This document shows positions 1 to 7,198 of a DNA stretch of 10,235 nucleotides, one piece after another. The position numbers and the translations under genes were made by a program. The DNA is from Candidatus Heimdallarchaeota archaeon LC_2. GTDB lineage: Archaea > Asgardarchaeota > Heimdallarchaeia > Heimdallarchaeales > Kariarchaeaceae. The DNA lies in assembly GCA_001940725.1 (NCBI GenBank), contig MDVR01000102.1:1-10235 (forward strand). The letters run 5' to 3'. Within the stretch, counting starts at the first letter, position 1; every line of letters starts with the position of its first letter. The notes beneath the pieces are model-generated. The model did not search any database. It had not been told where the DNA came from and saw only the letters and a program-made list of their open reading frames with translations.

Positions 1-1496
1 ATTGTAAACTCTTTGATAATACCACCCAACACATCTAATTGAACACGAATTTGATCCATTGAATTTCTTTCACGAACTGTGACTGTATCATCTTCAAGAC
101 TATCATAATCAATTGTGACAACTAATGGAATTCCTATTTCATCTGCTCGGGCGTATCTTCTTCCTATCGCGCCCGATTGATCATAGAGTGCATCTACTCC
201 CAAATCTTTTAATTCCCAAAATATCTGCTTTGCTACCTCAGCAAGTCCATCTTTCTTCATTAATGGTACTACAACAACTTCCCAAGGTGCGAGTGCATTA
301 ACAAAATCAAACCAAGTCCAATCTCTTCCAGTTGGCTGATATGATGAAAGTAAAATTGCATAAATTAATCGATCCACTCCCATTGATGGTTCTATTACAT
401 GAGGAATTATCTTTTGTCCATCTTGATCAATATGCATTTTAGTTTTCGAATATTCTTGATGTTTTAGTAAATCATAATTGGTTCTATATGCCAAACCAAT
501 GCATTCAACAATTCCAAATGGAAATTGGATTTCCAAATCATAATTTGCTTCACTATAATGTGCTCGTTCATGTGTTAATAGCTCTCTAAACCAATATTGT
601 TTCTCTTTAATTCCTAGAGCATCAACAAATTCTGCTTCTTTTGCTATATAATAGGCTAAATATTGATTTAATATAATTCCCTTGCTTACTGCTTCCTTTA
701 ATGAAATCATTTCAGGTCCTGAATTTGATTCTTGAGCTTCTTCGGAATACATGTTAACTTCAATATCTGCAATTTCATCCCATGAAGGATGGCTATTCAA
801 ATCTGCTGGATCAACAAACATTTCAATTTCCATTTGTTCTAGTTCACGCAAACGTACTAAGAAATTTCTAGGGGAGATTTCATTTCTAAATGCTTTACCA
901 ACTTGAGCAATCCCAAACGGTAGTTTTGCGCGCATGGAGTGGGAAACCCTTCGAAAATTTAGAAAAATATTTTGAGCAGTTTCTGGTCTGAGATATCCTT
1001 TAACTCCACCAACAGAACCTATACTGGTTTCAAACATCATATTGAAATCTCTAGGTTTACTTAATTCACTCTTACAATTTGGACACGCAATCTGTTCTTT
1101 TTCTAGTATTGCACTAAGTTGATCTAATGATTTCCCTTCAACATTCTGTTTTGTTTGCTCTAAAATTAAATGATCTACTCGATACATGCTTTTACATTTA
1201 GAACATTGAGTCATTGGATCATTGAAACTGTCAAGGTGTCCTGAGGCTGCAAATACTTTTTCGGGAAGAACTAAGGATCCGGATATTTCAAAAACATTTT
1301 CTTCAGAACTAATAAACATATCACGCCATAGATTGATTAAATTTTGTCTAATCAAAGATCCAATGGGACCGAACTCATAGAACCCAGCTACTCCACCATA
1401 TATTTCTGCTGATGGAAAAACAATTCCTCTCCTAAGACATACCTCAATAATTTCTTCTTGTAATGAGGGTTTATTCTTATGTTTCTTTTTGGCCAT
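1..1496 (-). CDS. glyS: Glycyl-tRNA synthetase, archaeal/eukaryotic type (3' end cut by window edge)
   Basis: Class II aminoacyl-tRNA synthetase that charges tRNA-Gly with glycine in the cytoplasm. I translated the minus strand from ATG 1494-1496 (MAKKKHKNK...); the frame stays open to base 3, giving 498 residues. Visible landmarks are the N-terminal RRGIVFPSAEIYGG and GFYEFGPIG segments (about 22-46), two CxxC pairs (C98/C101 and C138/C141) that look like a zinc-binding insertion, RPETAQ (170-175), motif 2 FRNEISPR (203-210), RELEQMEIE from about 217, and motif 3 EPSMGVDR (369-376). The anticodon-binding domain follows from about residue 395. Archaeal relatives are about 570 residues, so roughly 70 C-terminal residues lie outside the window. 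It is the single-chain alpha2 type, not the bacterial alpha/beta form. The start has only a weak purine stretch upstream, but a TATA-like site lies about 30 bp away, suggesting a very short leader. Identification is firm. Confidence 0.96.
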   Translation of the reverse strand, partial: MAKKKHKNKPSLQEEIIEVCLRRGIVFPSAEIYGGVAGFYEFGPIGSLIRQNLINLWRDMFISSEENVFEISGSLVLPEKVFAASGHLDSFNDPMTQCSKCKSMYRVDHLILEQTKQNVEGKSLDQLSAILEKEQIACPNCKSELSKPRDFNMMFETSIGSVGGVKGYLRPETAQNIFLNFRRVSHSMRAKLPFGIAQVGKAFRNEISPRNFLVRLRELEQMEIEMFVDPADLNSHPSWDEIADIEVNMYSEEAQESNSGPEMISLKEAVSKGIILNQYLAYYIAKEAEFVDALGIKEKQYWFRELLTHERAHYSEANYDLEIQFPFGIVECIGLAYRTNYDLLKHQEYSKTKMHIDQDGQKIIPHVIEPSMGVDRLIYAILLSSYQPTGRDWTWFDFVNALAPWEVVVVPLMKKDGLAEVAKQIFWELKDLGVDALYDQSGAIGRRYARADEIGIPLVVTIDYDSLEDDTVTVRERNSMDQIRVQLDVLGGIIKEFT

Positions 1497-1522
1497 GATT
1501 TTCTCAATTTGTTTAATTTGTC

Positions 1523-1534
1523 TTATTTAAATAA
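1523..1534 (-). promoter_or_regulatory. TATA-like promoter element of glyS
   Basis: TTATTTAAATAA is a perfect 12-bp palindrome centred about 33 bp upstream of the glyS ATG on the minus strand. This fits an archaeal TATA box that would start transcription 20-25 bp downstream, giving a leader of only a few bases. It lies in the 154-bp gap (1497-1650) between the peptidase stop and glyS, in which I see no gene. Assignment is by position and composition only; such AT palindromes also arise by chance here. Confidence 0.4.
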
Positions 1535-1650
1535 AACTAAAGATTGTGATCTTCTATAATATCATAAAATGTCTAGATAATCATTAGCAAAATTAGGGAA
1601 TAATTAAGATTTAGAAAATTTACAAGGATTACAAATTTATTTGAGGATAT

Positions 1651-3396
1651 TTAGCTGTAAAAGAACACATCCAGTAATTTTTTCTGTTGGTCTGTAATTT
1701 CTTTAGCCTCAACGATGGCAATCTTATCCATTATCGGATTCTCTAACCTTAAATCAATATCAATTAATTTTCCATCCCGGAATAGAGTGATATTTACTAG
1801 ATCATTGGATTCATGATTTTTCAACACTTTCTCAAAATTCTTACTGGTTACTTTATATCCATTTAAAGCAATGATTTCATCTTTTGCATATAATCCTGCT
1901 TTTTCAGCCGGGCTATCTCTGAGTATTGATTGTACACTTGTAGATCTGACCTTGAAGTTTATGCCAGCGTAAGGAACATTATCAGTAGATGATTTTTCAA
2001 TGTTCATTCCTAAAATATTCAGATATTTTTCAAGATCAATTTCTTCTTTTCCAGAGATATATTTAGTCCAAAAAATGGTGAGATCAGTGGATGTCGAGCT
2101 TTCTATTAATGACTGCAGATCATTTTCAATGAAACCTTTTGTTGGATCTTTTTCATATTCACCAAACATATATTTGTAGAAGGTGTCCAATGAGGCATTC
2201 CAATTAGTTTGAGATCGAATTTCTAAATCAAGCATCATTCCTACAATTCCACCCTTCAAGTAATATGAAATTGTACTATTTACAGAATTCTCATCGGGTC
2301 TATATAACTTGATCCAGGCATCAAAAGATGAGGATTCAATACTATCAATAAATCTTCCAGGAATCTGGTAATATCTTTTTAAATCATCTGCAATCATTTC
2401 CCAGTAGCTGTTTCTATCAACTAGCTGTGATCTAGCAAGAAAAATATTATCGTAAAAACTTGTTAAACCTTCAGCTACCCATAATAATCTGGTATACACT
2501 TCACTTGAATAATCAAAGGGTCCCAACTGTTGTGGTCTAATTCTTTTTACATTATAAACATGAAAATGTTCGTGAGCCTCTAGCGATAATACTTTCGCAT
2601 AGTCTTTGGGATCCTTAAACATATATCTGGGTATTATTGATGCGTTGGAATACTTGTGTTCCAATCCTCCTCTTCCGTTATTTGTGATATAAAGTAACCA
2701 AATATATCGATTATACGGTAATTTCCCAAACATCTTGATAGAACAATCTTGTAATTTTTGCAAGTCTAGAGCAAATTTATTAATATCTTCATTACTTGCA
2801 TCACCAACAAAGACCACTGTATTAGGAATTTCTTTACCATTGTCATCGTAATTATATTGTAATTCCTTTATTACATCAAGTGAACCCATTGCTATAGGTG
2901 TATCTACCAGCTCATCAAAATTCTTTACAAAATAATCATTTTCTTTTTTGAGTAGACTGGAATACATTTTCCAAGTAGAAGGTATATTAAATTTAAGCGT
3001 TATTTCTTCATCTTTTGAAGTTTCATTAGTATGATGGTTCACAATATACATACACAAACTCGCAGGAATCAATAGTGCTTTTCGATTATCAAGATAAGAG
3101 GTTCGAACTGTTAATTCAAATGCATAAACCTCATAATTAACAACAATTCTAGTTCCACTCGCACAAATTATTTTCCAATTGTTCTTACTAACTTTGTCAA
3201 CTTGTAAATTGTTTCCATCAATATTCAAACTTTTCAAATTTTGGACGTGACGGGCATATTCTCTAATTAAATAACTTCCTGGAGTCCAAGATGGCATCTC
3301 CAAAATAGGATTATCATGAGAAGTTGTAAATTCTATTTTTATATCAACCAAATGTTGATTCAATTTTTCTATTGTTATCTCTGTAACAATATTCAC
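1651..3396 (-). CDS. M61-family metallopeptidase (glycyl aminopeptidase-like) with C-terminal PDZ domain
   Basis: A 581-residue zinc peptidase of the M61 family, whose known members remove N-terminal Gly or Ala from peptides. The order matches the family: a beta-rich N-terminal domain (about 1-170, with the typical MPSWTPGSYLIREYAR segment at 34-49), GGLEH at 243-247, the zinc motif HEHFH (275-279, HExxH), the downstream glutamate in WVAEG (E309) as third zinc ligand, a helical region to about 470, and a PDZ domain (about 478-555, with SPAEKAGL and DEIIALNG). All expected catalytic residues are present. There is no signal peptide, so it is probably cytoplasmic, perhaps working downstream of the proteasome in peptide recycling (inference). 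The start codon is GTG with no SD before it; the frame upstream is open for about 60 bp but has no ATG. It lies 52 bp behind the DHH gene on the same strand. The peptide substrate cannot be read from sequence. Confidence 0.93.
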   Translation of the reverse strand: MNIVTEITIEKLNQHLVDIKIEFTTSHDNPILEMPSWTPGSYLIREYARHVQNLKSLNIDGNNLQVDKVSKNNWKIICASGTRIVVNYEVYAFELTVRTSYLDNRKALLIPASLCMYIVNHHTNETSKDEEITLKFNIPSTWKMYSSLLKKENDYFVKNFDELVDTPIAMGSLDVIKELQYNYDDNGKEIPNTVVFVGDASNEDINKFALDLQKLQDCSIKMFGKLPYNRYIWLLYITNNGRGGLEHKYSNASIIPRYMFKDPKDYAKVLSLEAHEHFHVYNVKRIRPQQLGPFDYSSEVYTRLLWVAEGLTSFYDNIFLARSQLVDRNSYWEMIADDLKRYYQIPGRFIDSIESSSFDAWIKLYRPDENSVNSTISYYLKGGIVGMMLDLEIRSQTNWNASLDTFYKYMFGEYEKDPTKGFIENDLQSLIESSTSTDLTIFWTKYISGKEEIDLEKYLNILGMNIEKSSTDNVPYAGINFKVRSTSVQSILRDSPAEKAGLYAKDEIIALNGYKVTSKNFEKVLKNHESNDLVNITLFRDGKLIDIDLRLENPIMDKIAIVEAKEITDQQKKLLDVFFYS

Positions 3397-3448
3397 AGGT
3401 GAATGAGGGGGCGTTAATTCAAGAAGTTTAGTATTGAATACTGCATTG

Positions 3449-4588
3449 TTAGTTTATTGTATTTTCTGAAATTGTGAGATTCTTTTGTAGAGCCCATTTT
3501 TTAATTAAAGTTAAGGCATTTTCATATGTCTCACTAAATGCACCAGATGCACCAGCGTGTCCACCACCATTTAATAATGCAGCAATTTCATTCAGTTGGA
3601 TATTTTTGTTTTCATTTTCTGAGAGTTCTCGATTTCTTCTGAACGAAATTTTATAGCCATTTGCTGTTTTGCTTAAAGAAATCACAACTTTCGCACCTCG
3701 GGTTTGTAGTCTTCTAGTTATGCCAAATTTATCAATTGTATCGGTTTTGAATGAATAGATCAGAATATCCGAGTTAATACTTAGAGAATCTGCAATTTCA
3801 ATTCCTTTTGCTCTAAATTGCCTTAATTTATTTATTCTTGATAATACTTTATTTAATCCGATAAAACCATCTGATGCTAATATATTATGTAGATTTAATT
3901 GATCTTTAAGTGTTTCAACACTACCCCAGGCATCATCTAATAACCAAATTCTTTGCTCATTTTGCTTACGTCCTTCAATTCCTTCTAATATAGTTAAATC
4001 CAGATCAGTCAATTTATCTATTGATGTTGTAGGTGGCTCAGTTATATATCCTGCTGTATCAGTTGTTCTTGTCATTACAGCTAATTCAACGATTTTATCT
4101 GGAAATGGATTTAAAAAGGATGAGAGTAATAATTGCCAAGCTCCACTATCTCCATTAACATCAAATCGTATTTTGTTTGCATTAATGGGCTTTTTTACTG
4201 TTGATAAATGATGATCAATATACCAATCAATCCTATTTTTATTGAATGGTTCTAAATCCACAATCCCAACCCAATTCAGATTTTCAAGAAGCTTTCTCCA
4301 ATCAGAATTATTCAAAATTTCATAAGGAAGCGGGATTATACCGGCTTCCGGAACTGCAAATCTAATCATAGCACCTGCCGTCCCTCCATCAGTGCAATAT
4401 CCGTGAACTGCGTACAGTGGTAATCCTGCATTGATCGAATTTTCAATGTGGATTATCAGATCATCAGAAAATTTTTTTTCCTTCGGATCATTATTGATAT
4501 ACGATCCAATTAATTCTGTAAACACTATATACACAGAGGCTATTATTTTAATTTTAAAGAAAACGATTGATTTGTGTTTTAAAATCAT
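3449..4588 (-). CDS. DHH-family phosphoesterase with DHHA1 domain (NrnB-like)
   Basis: A 379-residue DHH-superfamily phosphoesterase, a family that hydrolyses phosphodiester bonds in short oligonucleotides (nanoRNA) or cyclic dinucleotides using two metal ions. Motifs: HGYCTDGG (62-69, the H-x-x-C-x-D-G variant of motif I), D111 in VGIVDLEP (motif II), the signature DHH at 125-127, D177 in TRTTDTAG (motif IV), and a C-terminal DHHA1 domain with RRNREL (318-323) and GGGHAGASG (341-349). All metal ligands appear intact. Motif I resembles NrnB-type proteins more than RecJ, but the substrate is uncertain. The start is doubtful: residues 1-38 are a Lys/Ile/Phe-rich, very AT-rich stretch not expected in the family, and the only SD-like GAGGAG (4609-4614) is 20 nt from the ATG. 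In-frame GTG codons at residues 19 and 22 are alternatives. It is likely first in a unit with the M61 peptidase. Confidence 0.9.
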   Translation of the reverse strand: MILKHKSIVFFKIKIIASVYIVFTELIGSYINNDPKEKKFSDDLIIHIENSINAGLPLYAVHGYCTDGGTAGAMIRFAVPEAGIIPLPYEILNNSDWRKLLENLNWVGIVDLEPFNKNRIDWYIDHHLSTVKKPINANKIRFDVNGDSGAWQLLLSSFLNPFPDKIVELAVMTRTTDTAGYITEPPTTSIDKLTDLDLTILEGIEGRKQNEQRIWLLDDAWGSVETLKDQLNLHNILASDGFIGLNKVLSRINKLRQFRAKGIEIADSLSINSDILIYSFKTDTIDKFGITRRLQTRGAKVVISLSKTANGYKISFRRNRELSENENKNIQLNEIAALLNGGGHAGASGAFSETYENALTLIKKWALQKNLTISENTIN

Positions 4589-4675
4589 CTTATAGAAAAA
4601 TTACAAATCTCCTCTTAATACTTGTAAATTCCATTAAAGATATGCTGATACAGGTTTTTGATTCATATTAATCGG

Positions 4676-4690
4676 AGTATCACCCATACT
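4676..4690. promoter_or_regulatory. Inverted repeat AGTAT-N5-ATACT in the divergent promoter region
   Basis: AGTAT (4676-4680) and ATACT (4686-4690) are exact reverse complements around CACCC, directly at the edge of the TATA-like TATATT (4691-4696). The site sits between the divergent DHH and winged-helix genes, where a dimeric regulator could act on either. The match is short, so it is suggestive only. Confidence 0.3.
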
Positions 4691-4697
4691 TATATTG
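4688..4697 (+). promoter_or_regulatory. TATA-like promoter element of the winged-helix gene
   Basis: ACTTATATTG lies about 43 bp upstream of the ATG at 4736. Archaeal spacing would put the transcription start near 4717, leaving about 20 nt of leader, enough to include the SD GAGGA at 4725-4729. Assignment rests on position and composition. Confidence 0.35.
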
Positions 4698-4698
4698 A

Positions 4699-4710
4699 TA
4701 TTGTACAATA
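4699..4710. promoter_or_regulatory. 12-bp perfect palindrome, possible operator
   Basis: TATTGTACAATA reads identically on both strands. It lies just downstream of the TATA-like site and upstream of the expected transcription start, so a bound protein would block the archaeal transcription machinery. The gene it would control encodes a winged-helix-type protein, so autoregulation is a simple hypothesis. No second copy was noticed in the window. Confidence 0.4.
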
Positions 4711-4735
4711 GTAATTTAAGAATAGAGGACTAGTC

Positions 4736-5245
4736 ATGAGCATTGCAATTGAACCTTGTAAATCAAACAATTTACTCGATTTCTTTGAAACAGAATTAGA
4801 CTATCATCAACAACTGATTTTACTTGTATTTTCAAAACAACATCGTATTATTGGTAAAACAAGATTACAAAAATTAATTTTCTTGATGGATAACGAAATA
4901 CTAGGAAAACCGATTTTTCAGTATGAGCCCTATAAGTTCGGACCATATTCAGCTAAATTAATTGCTGCGATGGATGAATTAATGGAATTAGGTTTGATTA
5001 AAGAAAAATTCAATGAGTACAGGGAACCTGAGATTTATGTCACTGAATACGAAATAAGTGCTATCGGTTTGGAAAAAGCTAATCAAATGATCCATAAAAT
5101 TAACCCTATAAAACTAGAAAAAATCGAGGAGATGGTTCATGAACATGGGTATCAAGAAATTGATTCAATTCTCCATCATGTTTATGTAAATTATCCAACC
5201 TTTACTGAAAATAGCATTATAAAGGACGAAGTCTTTAATTATTAA
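4736..5245 (+). CDS. Winged-helix-type protein of the YwgA / SocA-antitoxin-like group
   Basis: A 169-residue protein whose residues 39-90 match a pattern I recall from archaeal YwgA-like proteins and, more distantly, the SocA/Panacea (DUF4065) domain: GKTRLQKLIFLMD (40-52), then FQYEPYKFGPYSAKL (61-75), then MDELMELGLI (79-88). The C-terminal HHVYVNYPTFTENS (147-160) also fits the archaeal group. The fold is probably a winged helix used for DNA or protein binding. The family's biochemical role is not established, and I do not assign one. The start is well supported: SD GAGGA (4725-4729) is 6 nt before the ATG. It diverges from the DHH gene across 147 bp, and its promoter region holds two dyads. 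No toxin-like partner gene is adjacent, so a toxin-antitoxin role is not supported here. Confidence 0.85.
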   Translation: MSIAIEPCKSNNLLDFFETELDYHQQLILLVFSKQHRIIGKTRLQKLIFLMDNEILGKPIFQYEPYKFGPYSAKLIAAMDELMELGLIKEKFNEYREPEIYVTEYEISAIGLEKANQMIHKINPIKLEKIEEMVHEHGYQEIDSILHHVYVNYPTFTENSIIKDEVFNY

Positions 5246-5298
5246 TAAAAGATTAGTGAAATTATATTTTAGACAATTTCAACTTTCTAAATTATTTA

Positions 5299-5320
5299 GT
5301 TATTTTATTTTCAAAAAATA
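5299..5320 (+). terminator. Possible T-rich terminator after the winged-helix gene
   Basis: TATTTT (5301-5306) can pair with AAAATA (5315-5320), and the stretch 5300-5311 is almost all T, about 55 bp after the stop codon. Archaeal intrinsic termination needs mainly a T-tract. The stem is A-T only and weak. The rest of the 256-bp gap 5246-5501 holds the suf promoter region and no gene. Confidence 0.25.
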
Positions 5321-5430
5321 GTATTAGTAATTAATTTGCCTTATGTCAATCTAAAAGGTCATATTAATTATCAAAACAATTATCCTCTATTTTGCTTAAC
5401 ATCTTGTAACGTCAACTAGACCAATCTGTT

Positions 5431-5440
5431 TATTTATAAT
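5431..5440 (+). promoter_or_regulatory. TATA-like promoter element of the suf operon
   Basis: TATTTATAAT lies about 66 bp upstream of the sufS ATG. A start of transcription near 5460 would give a leader of about 40 nt that carries the tandem CTTTTATC repeat and the SD. It is the best TATA-like match in the gap, but the whole gap is AT-rich. Confidence 0.4.
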
Positions 5441-5470
5441 CATAAGTATCTAATATTAATTTGAGATTAT

Positions 5471-5486
5471 CTTTTATCCTTTTATC
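5471..5486 (+). repeat. Tandem 8-bp repeat CTTTTATC x2 in the sufS leader
   Basis: CTTTTATC occurs twice in direct tandem (5471-5478 and 5479-5486), followed by a further C, 5 bp before the SD of sufS. Two exact abutting units could be a regulator site or simple slippage; nothing decides between them here. Confidence 0.45.
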
Positions 5487-5490
5487 CATT

Positions 5491-5495
5491 GAGGG
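5491..5495 (+). promoter_or_regulatory. Shine-Dalgarno site of sufS
   Basis: GAGGG is 6 nt upstream of the ATG at 5502, which fixes this start. The start also agrees with the usual SufS N-terminus, where the IRKDFPIL segment follows after about 13 residues. Confidence 0.6.
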
Positions 5496-5501
5496 CAAGT
5501 T

Positions 5502-6758
5502 ATGAGTACTCTATTAGAATTAGAATCAGAAATACAATCAATAAGAAAAGATTTTCCAATTCTTAACCGTAAAGTTAGAGATGGCAAACCATTAATCTAT
5601 TTAGATAATGCTGCAACTACACAGAAACCTGTTCAAGTTGTTGAAGCGATTTCAAATTATTACCTGAACATAAATTCCAATGTACATAGAGGTATACACG
5701 CTTTATCTGAAGAAGCATCTGAGCTTTATGAAAAATCTCACGAGATGGTATCCGATTTTATTAATGCAAAATTCACAGAGCTAGTATTTACCAAAAACAC
5801 AACAGAGAGTACAAATATTGTGGCATATGGTCTTGAAGACCAAATCAAGAAAGGGGATGAAATAGTAATTAGCAGACTTGAACATCATTCTAATCTTGTT
5901 CCTTTTCAACAACTTGCTAAAAATACTGGAGCTAGTTTGAAATATATCGAAAATGAAAATCACACTAATCTTGACCTAAATTCGGCTGAAAAAGTGATTA
6001 CTGATAAAACAAAATTAGTAGCTTTCGCTCATGTGAGTAATGTATTAGGATCTATCACTCCTGCTAGAGAAATTATTGATATTGCTCATGAACATGGAGC
6101 GCTCACTTTACTTGATGCTGCTCAGAGTGTTCCACACATGAAAATTGATGTGAAAAATCTTGATTGTGATTTCATGGCATTTTCGGGTCACAAAATGCTC
6201 GCACCCATGGGGACTGGTGGATTATATGGAAAAGAGGAAGAACTAGATCGATTATCTCCATTATTATATGGAGGAGAAATGATCCGCCATGTTTCTTTTG
6301 AAGATGCTACATGGAATGAGCTCCCATGGAAATTTGAAGCTGGGACGCCAAATGTTGGTGGTTCAATTGGATTTGGGGAAGCAGTAAAATATTTATCTAA
6401 TTTAGGTATGGATAAAGTGAGACAAATAGAACATCAGCTCACTAAATACGCAATGGACAGATTAGATGAATTGGACTACATAACTATCTATGGGCCTGAT
6501 ATTGAAAATAGAGGAGGAGTTATCAGTTTCAATGTTACAGGTGGAAAAGAAGGAGTATTTATCCATCCCCATGATGTTGCGTCTATCCTTGATGAAGAAG
6601 GTATTGCTATTCGAGCAGGTCACCACTGTGCTCAACCTTTAATGAGGTCCATGGAATTACCAGCAACATCTAGAATGTCATTTTATATCTATAATACAAA
6701 ACAGGAAATAGATATAACTATCGAAGCCTTAGAAAAGGTACAAAATACATTCAACTAG
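5502..6758 (+). CDS. sufS: Cysteine desulfurase SufS
   Basis: PLP-dependent group II cysteine desulfurase that converts L-cysteine to L-alanine and leaves a persulfide on its catalytic cysteine, the sulfur source for Fe-S cluster assembly in the cytoplasm. The 418 residues show a full SufS layout: DFPIL (17-21), YLDNAATTQKP (33-43), VHRGIHALSE (61-70), the EHHSN segment that stacks on PLP (127-131), DAAQ (205-208), the Schiff-base lysine in FSGHK (K231), GTGGLYG (237-243), GTPN (281-284), the catalytic cysteine in RAGHHCAQPL (C376) and the substrate-anchoring arginine in ATSRMSFYIYNT (R391). Length and the RxGHHCA context mark it as SufS rather than IscS/NifS. It is first in a three-gene operon. 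The next gene is SufU, the usual sulfur acceptor of this type of SufS, so no SufE is needed. No unusual residues seen. Confidence 0.97.
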   Translation: MSTLLELESEIQSIRKDFPILNRKVRDGKPLIYLDNAATTQKPVQVVEAISNYYLNINSNVHRGIHALSEEASELYEKSHEMVSDFINAKFTELVFTKNTTESTNIVAYGLEDQIKKGDEIVISRLEHHSNLVPFQQLAKNTGASLKYIENENHTNLDLNSAEKVITDKTKLVAFAHVSNVLGSITPAREIIDIAHEHGALTLLDAAQSVPHMKIDVKNLDCDFMAFSGHKMLAPMGTGGLYGKEEELDRLSPLLYGGEMIRHVSFEDATWNELPWKFEAGTPNVGGSIGFGEAVKYLSNLGMDKVRQIEHQLTKYAMDRLDELDYITIYGPDIENRGGVISFNVTGGKEGVFIHPHDVASILDEEGIAIRAGHHCAQPLMRSMELPATSRMSFYIYNTKQEIDITIEALEKVQNTFN

Positions 6759-6769
6759 GAAGTTATATT

Positions 6770-7168
6770 ATGCCTTCAATTTACCAAGAACAAATCATTG
6801 ATTATTACAAATATCCTCGTAATAAAAGAAAAATGGAAGATCCTTCATTTGACTATGGAGATCAAAATCCAGTTTGTGGAGATGAAATTCATTTCTATGT
6901 GAAATTTGATGATGATGGTAAGGTCGTAGATGCGAGTTTTGACGGTGTGGGATGTGCAATAAGTCAAGCATCTGTATCGATGTTAACAGATTTAATTGAA
7001 GGGATGACATTGGATGAATTAAAACAACTTACTAATGAGGATATAGAGGAGATGTTAGGTATTCCACTTTCACCTGTCAGATTAAAATGTGCAATACTTG
7101 GATTGAAAGTACTTGAGGGAGGAATTATTAAGTTTGAAGGAGGACCTGTAGGTTCTTCTGTCGATTAA
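6770..7168 (+). CDS. sufU: SufU/IscU-like Fe-S assembly protein
   Basis: A 132-residue member of the SufU/NifU-N family, which takes persulfide sulfur from SufS (a zinc-bound sulfurtransferase in Bacillus subtilis) or scaffolds nascent clusters. The ligands are intact: C36 and D38 in VCGDE, C62 in GVGCAISQAS, and C107 in SPVRLKCAIL. The N-terminal YQEQIIDYYKYPRNKRKM is also typical. The residue before the third cysteine is Lys, as in SufU (RxKCA), not the His of IscU. However, the 44 residues between the second and third cysteines match IscU spacing and lack the insertion of about 18 residues in B. subtilis SufU. So it may be a short SufU or an archaeal NifU-like scaffold. Its SD, AGGAAG (6757-6762), overlaps the sufS stop codon, and the gap is 11 bp, implying coupled translation. 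Confidence 0.93.
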   Translation: MPSIYQEQIIDYYKYPRNKRKMEDPSFDYGDQNPVCGDEIHFYVKFDDDGKVVDASFDGVGCAISQASVSMLTDLIEGMTLDELKQLTNEDIEEMLGIPLSPVRLKCAILGLKVLEGGIIKFEGGPVGSSVD

Positions 7169-7185
7169 TAAAATCTTAAGATAAA

Positions 7186-7191
7186 AGAGGT
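7186..7191 (+). promoter_or_regulatory. Shine-Dalgarno site of sufC
   Basis: AGAGGT lies 7 nt upstream of the ATG at 7199, inside the 30-bp sufU-sufC spacer. It supports this start and translation from the shared suf transcript. Confidence 0.55.
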
Positions 7192-7198
7192 ATTAAAT

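Noticed and set aside
3474..3656. Small plus-strand reading frame opposite the DHH gene
   Set aside because: It lies fully inside the conserved DHHA1 coding region on the other strand and is a shadow frame.
4736..5245. Antitoxin of a SocA-like toxin-antitoxin pair
   Set aside because: No small toxin-like gene lies next to it; the divergent neighbour is an ordinary DHH phosphoesterase, and archaeal members of this group are usually solitary.
6795..7010. Minus-strand 71-codon frame opposite sufU
   Set aside because: Fully antisense to sufU; its composition (His/Leu-rich) is what reading the opposite strand of that gene gives.
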